Shown in pieces: positions 20,169-30,338 of a DNA stretch of 64,000 nt. The position numbers and the translations under genes were made by a program. Source of the stretch: Melitaea cinxia (Eukaryota; Arthropoda; Insecta; Lepidoptera; Nymphalidae); contig NC_059419.1 of assembly GCF_905220565.1 (NCBI RefSeq), forward strand, positions 10,370,670-10,434,669, read 5' to 3'. The notes under the pieces were generated by a model, which was not told the DNA's origin, did no database searches, and saw only the letters and a program-made list of their open reading frames with translations. Position 1 is the first letter of the stretch; the number at the start of each line of letters is the position of its first letter.

Positions 20169-21732
20169 TTATATACAGAGGGGTAGGACGTTGTCTAGTG
20201 CAATCGCGTCCTGCACTAGGTAACTACGTCAGTTAGTTACCTAGTGCAGTCAGTTGATGAGTCATGAACATTGTAGGTACCGCCCATTTCAAAAGCTGTC
20301 CGCTGCGGGCGCTCCGTGCTGTAGATATGTAATCGAGTCGGATTCCAGACCCCTCAGACCTTTCTTATTTTCTGATGTATACATATTGTAATATGGGTAA
20401 GTATCAAATCATAAGGATTTTAAAATGGTCTATTACGATCGTCATAAAATAATATGCATTAAATTTTTTTTTTCAACTTTTAATAAAGAAAATAAGATAA
20501 AATAAAAATAATATATAATAATATCACGTAATATATATTTAAAAAAAACTTTATTATAGTTATCATTCACGCGGTATGATTTTTTTTTTCATGTAACTTG
20601 CATTAGGTACTCGCAAAATTATCCCTCTGCGTACCTGCATCATCTATATCGTTTAAAAAAAAAATCACGTTCTAGTCTAGTTATTTCTCTAGGAAATCTA
20701 CAATAGAAACATTATTACAACACTCCAACGAGTAGGTACCGAAAAATTTAACATATGATATAGAAAAAAGTAACCTTTTGTTATCTTTTATCGTTTAAAC
20801 TTTCACCGACAACGAAGCGTCTGCGTACCTGTATCTAGAAACTTAGTTACTTTTGTTGAAAAAAGGTTTTATTTATGAGTCATCTTTATACATTCTTTGG
20901 AAAAATATGCGTAAAACGACCTTTAAGGTAACTAAGGGACGTACCTACCTATTTAAGTTAATAAAATTAACGCTGTATTCGTCTAAATAGTTTTCAAGTT
21001 ACCGTACTTCATTTTAGTTAGGTGGGTAGGTTTGTACCTACGTGACCGAGTTTTATTTAGATTGGACATAGCGAACTTTTTTTTTAAAGATAGATAGCTA
21101 GGCCTATGAGCAGTTACAGATTTTTTGTCGAGCTTTGAAAAAGTTCATATTCAAAAATTATCGTTTTTTTTTTCATATCAATCTATGAGGAATTAGGCGG
21201 CATTTTAGATTAACGTTTCCAGGCGGCTTAACATTTCACACATCGACATTTTCAACAATTTCCCCTTAATCACTTTGTTAGTTGGCGAAAAACAATAGAT
21301 TGACAGACGCGACTGGCAATTAGTTTTATTTATAATAATAGGTATGTACCTATACATTGGGATCATTTTTTTCTTATTCCAGCGTGGAGTAAAAATATAA
21401 AATTTAGGAAATTGGAAGGGCTCTTAAGATGACTCGTCTCGAAAAGGCCGTCAACTCGTCTTTGAGGTTTTGTAACAAAACAGAGTCTTGTAACCTCAGT
21501 CAAGTCTGTTGAACATTTTGTTGTATTCTTTTTTTTTTACAATATGCAAATGTACGATTATGTAGGTACGAGAATGTGTTATGTTTGTGCGTAGGTACCT
21601 ACTGAGACGTTCGTAATAGGTAGGTACCTAGGTACCTATGTAATTATTGACGTCGTTTCGAAGAAACTAACAAGCGTATTTAGAAAATGTTTGTGGCCCT
21701 GAAAAGGACCTTTTAAACTGAACTGAATTTGG

Positions 21733-22104
21733 TCAGTTTTCTTTGCAGTTTGTGGCCATATTTCTCTTCATGAGCGCAACTGACCGACGTGTCAGGATTT
21801 TGTTTTCGGGTTTCACCACCAGAGCGTCTTTCACGACGAAAAGTATGTTGGACGTTTCGTGATGCTTGTAGAACAAGTTTGTTCCACACTGCATGCACGT
21901 CAACATCTGCTGAGTTTCAACATACTTTTCCCGCTTAAGACGCATTTTACGCCCTCGACGTGATGAAACCACGAAGCGGTGCCACTTCTCTTCCAGCACG
22001 CGCGCCCCGTCCACTTGTCTGACAGGCAGCCGGTCAAGTGTGCAGTTCAACGCTAGAGCCATATGGCCACAAACGCAAAAGTAATTGTTCATGATATCGG
22101 ACAT
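21733..22104 (-). CDS. STEEP1-like: Truncated STEEP1-like protein, U4 copy (group A)
   Basis: Protein identical to the U1 copy over all 123 residues (zinc ligands C10, C12, C70, C73). TATA at 22155-22162 and initiator at 22127-22132 on the minus strand are intact, and the next unit's hairpin follows upstream. Confidence 0.75.
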   Translation of the reverse strand: MSDIMNNYFCVCGHMALALNCTLDRLPVRQVDGARVLEEKWHRFVVSSRRGRKMRLKREKYVETQQMLTCMQCGTNLFYKHHETSNILFVVKDALVVKPENKILTRRSVALMKRNMATNCKEN

Positions 22105-23719
22105 CTTTAATCGCGTAACGCAAGCGAAATGAGCCCCAAACGAACGTACCGTATCTTATATACAGAGGGGTAGGACGTTGTCTAGTGCAATCGCGTCCTG
22201 CACTAGGTAACTACGTCAGTTAGTTACCTAGTGCAGTCAGTTGATGAGTCATGAACATTGTAGGTACCGCCCATTTCAAAAGCTGTCCGCTGCGGGCGCT
22301 CCGTGCTGTAGATATGTAATCGAGTCGGATTCCAGACCCCTTAGACCTTTCTTATTTTCTGATGTATACATATTGTAATATGGGTAAGTATCAAATCATA
22401 AGGATTTTAAAATGGTCTATTACGATCGTCATAAAATAATATGCATTAAATTTTTTTTTTCAACTTTTAATAAAGAAAATAAGATAAAATAAAAATAATA
22501 TATAATAATATCACGTAATATATATTTAAAAAAAACTTTATTATAGTTATCATTCACGCGGTATGATTTTTTTTTTCATGTAACTTGCATTAGGTACTCG
22601 CAAAATTATCCCTCTGCGTACCTGCATCATCTATATCGTTTAAAAAAAAAATCACGTTCTAGTCTAGTTATTTCTCTAGGAAATCTACAATAGAAACATT
22701 ATTACAACACTCCAACGAGTAGGTACCGAAAAATTTAACATATGATATAGAAAAAAGTAACCTTTTGTTATCTTTTATCGTTTAAACTTTCACCGACAAC
22801 GAAGCGTCTGCGTACCTGTATCTAGAAACTTAGTTACTTTTGTTGAAAAAAGGTTTTATTTATGAGTCATCTTTATACATTCTTTGGAAAAATATGCGTA
22901 AAACGACCTTTAAGGTAACTAAGGGACGTACCTACCTATTTAAGTTAATAAAATTAACGCTGTATTCGTCTAAATAGTTTTCAAGTTACCGTACTTCATT
23001 TTAGTTAGGTGGGTAGGTTTGTACCTACGTGACCGAGTTTTATTTAGATTGGACATAGCGAACTTTTTTTTTAAAGATAGATAGCTAGGCCTATGAGCAG
23101 TTACAGATTTTTTGTCGAGCTTTGAAAAAGTTCATATTCAAAAATTATCGTTTTTTTTTTCATATCAATCTATGAGGAATTAGGCGGCATTTTAGATTAA
23201 CGTTTCCAGGCGGCTTAACATTTCACACATCGACATTTTCAACAATTTCCCCTTAATCACTTTGTTAGTTGGCGAAAAACAATAGATTGACAGACGCGAC
23301 TGGCAATTAGTTTTATTTATAATAATAGGTATGTACCTATACATTGGGATCATTTTTTTCTTATTCCAGCGTGGAGTAAAAATATAAAATTTAGGAAATT
23401 GGAAGGGCTCTTAAGATGACTCGTCTCGAAAAGGCCGTCAACTCGTCTTTGAGGTTTTGTAACAAAACAGAGTCTTGTAACCTCAGTCAAGTCTGTTGAA
23501 CATTTTGTTGTATTCTTTTTTTTTTACAATATGCAAATGTACGATTATGTAGGTACGAGAATGTGTTATGTTTGTGCGTAGGTACCTACTGAGACGTTCG
23601 TAATAGGTAGGTACCTAGGTACCTATGTAATTATTGACGTCGTTTCGAAGAAACTAACAAGCGTATTTAGAAAATGTTTGTGGCCCTGAAAAGGACCTTT
23701 TAAACTGAACTGAATTTGG

Positions 23720-24091
23720 TCAGTTTTCTTTGCAGTTTGTGGCCATATTTCTCTTCATGAGCGCAACTGACCGACGTGTCAGGATTTTGTTTTCGGGTTT
23801 CACCACCAGAGCGTCTTTCACGACGAAAAGTATGTTGGACGTTTCGTGATGCTTGTAGAACAAGTTTGTTCCACACTGCATGCACGTCAACATCTGCTGA
23901 GTTTCAACATACTTTTCCCGCTTAAGACGCATTTTACGCCCTCGACGTGATGAAACCACGAAGCGGTGCCACTTCTCTTCCAGCACGCGCGCCCCGTCCA
24001 CTTGTCTGACAGGCAGCCGGTCAAGTGTGCAGTTCAACGCTAGAGCCATATGGCCACAAACGCAAAAGTAATTGTTCATGATATCGGACAT
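23720..24091 (-). CDS. STEEP1-like: Truncated STEEP1-like protein, U5 copy (group A)
   Basis: Protein identical to the U1 copy. Promoter elements lie at about 24114-24149 on the minus strand. The KFSSV motif is again out of frame just past the stop (23700-23717). Confidence 0.75.
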   Translation of the reverse strand: MSDIMNNYFCVCGHMALALNCTLDRLPVRQVDGARVLEEKWHRFVVSSRRGRKMRLKREKYVETQQMLTCMQCGTNLFYKHHETSNILFVVKDALVVKPENKILTRRSVALMKRNMATNCKEN

Positions 24092-25708
24092 CTTTAATCG
24101 CGTAACGCAAGCGAAATGAGCCCCAAACGAACGTACCGTATCTTATATACAGAGGGGTAGGACGTTGTCTAGTGCAATCGCGTCCTGCACTAGGTAACTA
24201 CGTCAGTTAGTTACCTAGTGCAGTCAGTTGATGAGTCATGAACATTGTAGGTACCGCCCATTTCAAAAGCTGTCCGCTGCGGGCGCTCCGTGCTGTAGAT
24301 ATGTAATCGAGTCGGATTCCAGACCCCTCAGACCTTTCTTATTTTCTGATGTATACATATTGTAATATGGGTAAGTATCAAATCATAAGGATTTTAAAAT
24401 GGTCTATTACGATCGTCATAAAATAATATGCATTAAATTTTTTTTTTCAACTTTTAATAAAGAAAATAAGATAAAATAAAAATAATATATAATAATATCA
24501 CGTAATATATATTTAAAAAAAACTTTATTATAGTTATCATTCACGCGGTATGATTTTTTTTTTCATGTAACTTGCATTAGGTACTCGCAAAATTATCCCT
24601 CTGCGTACCTGCATCATCTATATCGTTTAAAAAAAAAATCACGTTCTAGTCTAGTTATTTCTCTAGGAAATCTACAATAGAAACATTATTACAACACTCC
24701 AACGAGTAGGTACCGAAAAATTTAACATATGATATAGAAAAAAGTAACCTTTTGTTATCTTTTATCGTTTAAACTTTCACCGACAACGAAGCGTCTGCGT
24801 ACCTGTATCTAGAAACTTAGTTACTTTTGTTGAAAAAAGGTTTTATTTATGAGTCATCTTTATACATTCTTTGGAAAAATATGCGTAAAACGACCTTTAA
24901 GGTAACTAAGGGACGTACCTACCTATTTAAGTTAATAAAGTTAACGCTGTATTCGTCTAAATAGTTTTCAAGTTACCGTACTTCATTTTAGTTAGGTGGG
25001 TAGGTTTGTACCTACGTGACCGAGTTTTATTTAGATTGGACATAGTGAACTTTTTTTTTAAAGATAGATAGCTAGGCCAATGAGCAGTTACAGATTTTTT
25101 GTCGAGCTTTGAAAAAGTTCATTTTCAAAAATTATCGTTTTTTTTTTTCATATCAAACTATGAGGAATTAGGCGGCATTTTAGATTAACGTTTCCAGGCG
25201 GCTTAACATTTCACACATCGACATTTTCAACAATTTCCCCTTAATCACTTTGTTAGTTGGCGAAAAACAATAGATTGACAGACGCGACTGGCAATTAGTT
25301 TTATTTATAATAATAGGTATGTACCTATACATTGGGATCATTTTTTTCTTATTCCAGCGTGGAGTAAAAATATAAAATTTAGGAAATTGGAAGGGCTCTT
25401 AAGATGACTCGTCTCGAAAAGGCCGTCAACTCGTCTTTGAGGTTTTGTAACAAAACAGAGTCTTGTAACCTCAGTCAAGTCTGTTGAACATTTTGTTGTA
25501 TTCTTTTTTTTTTTACAATATGCAAATGTACGATTATGTAGGTACGAGAATGTGTTATGTTTGTGCGTAGGTACCTACTGAGACGTTCGTAATAGGTAGG
25601 TACCTAGGTACCTATGTAATTATTGACGTCGTTTCGAAGAAACTAACAAGCGTATTTAGAAAATGTTTGTGGCCCTGAAAAGGACCTTTTAAACTGAACT
25701 GAATTTGG

Positions 25709-26080
25709 TCAGTTTTCTTTGCAGTTTGTGGCCATATTTCTCTTCATGAGCGCAACTGACCGACGTGTCAGGATTTTGTTTTCGGGTTTCACCACCAGAG
25801 CGTCTTTCACGACGAAAAGTATGTTGGACGTTTCGTGATGCTTGTAGAACAAGTTTGTTCCACACTGCATGCACGTCAACATCTGCTGAGTTTCAACATA
25901 CTTTTCCCGCTTAAGACGCATTTTACGCCCTCGACGTGATGAAACCACGAAGCGGTGCCACTTCTCTTCCAGCACGCGCGCCCCGTCCACTTGTCTGACA
26001 GGCAGCCGGTCAAGTGTGCAGTTCAACGCTAGAGCCATATGGCCACAAACGCAAAAGTAATTGTTCATGATATCGGACAT
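25709..26080 (-). CDS. STEEP1-like: Truncated STEEP1-like protein, U6 copy (group A)
   Basis: Protein identical to the U1 copy, although U6 belongs to the U6/U8 sub-variant elsewhere in the unit. This shows the ORF is even more uniform than its surroundings, by homogenisation or constraint. Confidence 0.75.
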   Translation of the reverse strand: MSDIMNNYFCVCGHMALALNCTLDRLPVRQVDGARVLEEKWHRFVVSSRRGRKMRLKREKYVETQQMLTCMQCGTNLFYKHHETSNILFVVKDALVVKPENKILTRRSVALMKRNMATNCKEN

Positions 26081-27696
26081 CTTTAATCGCGTAACGCAAG
26101 CGAAATGAGCCCCAAACGAACGTACCGTATCTTATATACAGAGGGGTAGGACGTTGTCTAGTGCAATCGCGTCCTGCACTAGGTAACTACGTCAGTTAGT
26201 TACCTAGTGCAGTCAGTTGATGAGTCATGAACATTGTAGGTACCGCCCATTTCAAAAGCTGTCCGCTGCGGGCGCTCCGTGCTGTAGATATGTAATCGAG
26301 TCGGATTCCAGACCCCTCAGACCTTTCTTATTTTCTGATGTATACATATTGTAATATGGGTAAGTATCAAATCATAAGGATTTTAAAATGGTCTATTACG
26401 ATCGTCATAAAATAATATGCATTAAATTTTTTTTTTTCAACTTTTAATAAAGAAAATAAGATAAAATAAAAATAATATATAATAATATCACGTAATATAT
26501 ATTTAAAAAAAACTTTATTATAGTTATCATTCACGCGGTATGATTTTTTTTTTCATGTAACTTGCATTAGGTACTCGCAAAATTATCCCTCTGCGTACCT
26601 GCATCATCTATATCGTTTAAAAAAAAAATCACGTTCTAGTCTAGTTATTTCTCTAGGAAATCTACAATAGAAACATTATTACAACACTCCAACGAGTAGG
26701 TACCGAAAAATTTAACATATGATATAGAAAAAAGTAACCTTTTGTTATCTTTTATCGTTTAAACTTTCACCGACAACGAAGCGTCTGCGTACCTGTATCT
26801 AGAAACTTAGTTACTTTTGTTGAAAAAAGGTTTTATTTATGAGTCATCTTTATACATTCTTTGGAAAAATATGCGTAAAACGACCTTTAAGGTAACTAAG
26901 GGACGTACCTACCTATTTAAGTTAATAAAATTAACGCTGTATTCGTCTAAATAGTTTTCAAGTTACCGTACTTCATTTTAGTTAGGTGGGTAGGTTTGTA
27001 CCTACGTGACCGAGTTTTATTTAGATTGGACATAGCGAACTTTTTTTTTAAAGATAGATAGCTAGGCCTATGAGCAGTTACAGATTTTTTGTCGAGCTTT
27101 GAAAAAGTTCATATTCAAAAATTATCGTTTTTTTTTTCATATCAATCTATGAGGAATTAGGCGGCATTTTAGATTAACGTTTCCAGGCGGCTTAACATTT
27201 CACACATCGACATTTTCAACAATTTCCCCTTAATCACTTTGTTAGTTGGCGAAAATCAATAGATTGACAGACGCGACTGGCAATTAGTTTTATTTATAAT
27301 AATAGGTATGTACCTATACATTGGGATCATTTTTTTCTTATTCCAGCGTGGAGTAAAAATATAAAATTTAGGAAATTGGAAGGGCTCTTAAGATGACTCG
27401 TCTCGAAAAGGCCGTCAACTCGTCTTTGAGGTTTTGTAACAAAACAGAGTCTTGTAACCTCAGTCAAGTCTGTTGAACATTTTGTTGTATTCTTTTTTTT
27501 TTACAATATGCAAATGTACGATTATGTAGGTACGAGAATGTGTTATGTTTGTGCGTAGGTACCTACTGAGACGTTCGTAATAGGTAGGTACCTAGGTACC
27601 TATGTAATTATTGACGTCGTTTCGAAGAAACTAACAAGCGTATTTAGAAAATGTTTGTGGCCCTGAAAAGGACCTTTTAAACTGAACTGAATTTGG

Positions 27697-28068
27697 TCAG
27701 TTTTCTTTGCAGTTTGTGGCCATATTTCTCTTCATGAGCGCAACTGACCGACGTGTCAGGATTTTGTTTTCGGGTTTCACCACCAGAGCGTCTTTCACGA
27801 CGAAAAGTATGTTGGACGTTTCGTGATGCTTGTAGAACAAGTTTGTTCCACACTGCATGCACGTCAACATCTGCTGAGTTTCAACATACTTTTCCCGCTT
27901 AAGACGCATTTTACGCCCTCGACGTGATGAAACCACGAAGCGGTGCCACTTCTCTTCCAGCACGCGCGCCCCGTCCACTTGTCTGACAGGCAGCCGGTCA
28001 AGTGTGCAGTTCAACGCTAGAGCCATATGGCCACAAACGCAAAAGTAATTGTTCATGATATCGGACAT
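27697..28068 (-). CDS. STEEP1-like: Truncated STEEP1-like protein, U7 copy (group A)
   Basis: Protein identical to the U1 copy; promoter intact at the U7/U8 boundary (about 28091-28126). Confidence 0.75.
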   Translation of the reverse strand: MSDIMNNYFCVCGHMALALNCTLDRLPVRQVDGARVLEEKWHRFVVSSRRGRKMRLKREKYVETQQMLTCMQCGTNLFYKHHETSNILFVVKDALVVKPENKILTRRSVALMKRNMATNCKEN

Positions 28069-29683
28069 CTTTAATCGCGTAACGCAAGCGAAATGAGCCC
28101 CAAACGAACGTACCGTATCTTATATACAGAGGGGTAGGACGTTGTCTAGTGCAATCGCGTCCTGCACTAGGTAACTACGTCAGTTAGTTACCTAGTGCAG
28201 TCAGTTGATGAGTCATGAACATTGTAGGTACCGCCCATTTCAAAAGCTGTCCGCTGCGGGCGCTCCGTGCTGTAGATATGTAATCGAGTCGGATTCCAGA
28301 CCCCTTAGACCTTTCTTATTTTCTGATGTATACATATTGTAATATGGGTAAGTATCAAATCATAAGGATTTTAAAATGGTCTATTACGATCGTCATAAAA
28401 TAATATGCATTAAATTTTTTTTTTCAACTTTTAATAAAGAAAATAAGATAAAATAAAAATAATATATAATAATATCACGTAATATATATTTAAAAAAAAC
28501 TTTATTATAGTTATCATTCACGCGGTATGATTTTTTTTTTCATGTAACTTGCATTAGGTACTCGCAAAATTATCCCTCTGCGTACCTGCATCATCTATAT
28601 CGTTTAAAAAAAAAATCACGTTCTAGTCTAGTTATTTCTCTAGGAAATCTACAATAGAAACATTATTACAACACTCCAACGAGTAGGTACCGAAAAATTT
28701 AACATATGATATAGAAAAAAGTAACCTTTTGTTATCTTTTATCGTTTAAACTTTCACCGACAACGAAGCGTCTGCGTACCTGTATCTAGAAACTTAGTTA
28801 CTTTTGTTGAAAAAAGGTTTTATTTATGAGTCATCTTTATACATTCTTTGGAAAAATATGCGTAAAACGACCTTTAAGGTAACTAAGGGACGTACCTACC
28901 TATTTAAGTTAATAAAGTTAACGCTGTATTCGTCTAAATAGTTTTCAAGTTACCGTACTTCATTTTAGTTAGGTGGGTAGGTTTGTACCTACGTGACCGA
29001 GTTTTATTTAGATTGGATATAGTGAACTTTTTTTTTAAAGATAGATAGCTAGGCCAATGAGCAGTTACAGATTTTTTGTCGAGCTTTGAAAAAGTTCATT
29101 TTCAAAAATTATCGTTTTTTTTTTTCATATCAAACTATGAGGAATTAGGCGGCATTTTAGATTAACGTTTCCAGGCGGCTTAACATTTCACACATCGACA
29201 TTTTCAACAATTTCCCCTTAATCACTTTGTTAGTTGGCGAAAAACAATAGATTGACAGACGCGACTGGCAATTAGTTTTATTTATAATAATAGGTATGTA
29301 CCTATACATTGGGATCATTTTTTTCTTATTCCAGCGTGGAGTAAAAATATAAAATTTAGGAAATTGGAAGGGCTCTTAAGATGACTCGTCTCGAAAAGGC
29401 CGTCAACTCGTCTTTGAGGTTTTGTAACAAAACAGAGTCTTGTAACCTCAGTCAAGTCTGTTGAACATTTTGTTGTATTCTTTTTTTTTACAATATGCAA
29501 ATGTACGATTATGTAGGTACGAGAATGTGTTATGTTTGTGCGTAGGTACCTACTGAGACGTTCGTAATAGGTAGGTACCTAGGTACCTATGTAATTATTG
29601 ACGTCGTTTCGAAGAAACTAACAAGCGTATTTAGAAAATGTTTGTGGCCCTGAAAAGGACCTTTTAAACTGAACTGAATTTGG

Positions 29684-30055
29684 TCAGTTTTCTTTGCAGT
29701 TTGTGGCCATATTTCTCTTCATGAGCGCAACTGACCGACGTGTCAGGATTTTGTTTTCGGGTTTCACCACCAGAGCGTCTTTCACGACGAAAAGTATGTT
29801 GGACGTTTCGTGATGCTTGTAGAACAAGTTTGTTCCACACTGCATGCACGTCAACATCTGCTGGGTTTCAACATACTTTTCCCGCTTAAGACGCATTTTA
29901 CGCCCTCGACGTGATGAAACCACGAAGCGGTGCCACTTCTCTTCCAGCACGCGCGCCCCGTCCACTTGTCTGACAGGCAGCCGGTCAAGTGTGCAGTTCA
30001 ACGCTAGAGCCATATGGCCACAAACGCAAAAGTAATTGTTCATGATATCGGACAT
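29684..30055 (-). CDS. STEEP1-like: Truncated STEEP1-like protein, U8 copy (group A), promoter displaced
   Basis: Protein identical to the U1 copy, with one silent change in the TQQ segment (29864). Jockey copy 3 is inserted ~26-37 nt upstream of the ATG, at the initiator, so the TATA box now lies 5.3 kb away at ~35428. The immediate upstream sequence is the Jockey poly(A) tail, so this copy has lost its own core promoter. Confidence 0.72.
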   Translation of the reverse strand: MSDIMNNYFCVCGHMALALNCTLDRLPVRQVDGARVLEEKWHRFVVSSRRGRKMRLKREKYVETQQMLTCMQCGTNLFYKHHETSNILFVVKDALVVKPENKILTRRSVALMKRNMATNCKEN

Positions 30056-30338
30056 CTTTAATCGCGTAACGCAAGCGAAATGAGCCCCAAACTTTTTTTT
30101 TTTTTTCGAATTGTGGAGTGCTGTTGGCCCTAGCGGCCTTTACAGCGTCACCGGTGAGAGGGGCCGGGCACTTAGGCAAGCCGGCCGCGAAGGAAGAATG
30201 GGAGCCCTCTGGGAGGGCTCGGAGGGGAAAGACGCCCGCCCTAAGGGTGTCTCCTAGCGAGGTCGCACCTCGGCTTAGAGCGTCGTCGGAGTGGAGGAGG
30301 CGCTATGCGGAGCGCTGAGACGGCTTACGGACGGTCAG

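Larger units (their letters stand above)
20169..30092. repeat. Tandem array block 2: units U4-U8 (group A)
   Basis: Five consecutive units start at 20172, 22159, 24146, 26135 and 28123, with lengths 1987, 1987, 1989 and 1988 bp; the fifth is cut at 30092 by Jockey copy 3. They are nearly identical, with a handful of differences each. U6 and U8 share private variants ('gctaggccaatgag', 'ttcattttcaaaaatt', 'caaactatgagg', 'ataaagttaac'), while U4, U5 and U7 share the alternatives. Outside the STEEP1-like ORF each unit is AT-rich with no other recognised gene. Confidence 0.97.

Noticed and set aside
20172..30092. CRISPR or satellite of short repeats
   Set aside because: The period is ~1.99 kb with an ORF, not short direct repeats with spacers; the retroelements and splice signals are eukaryotic.
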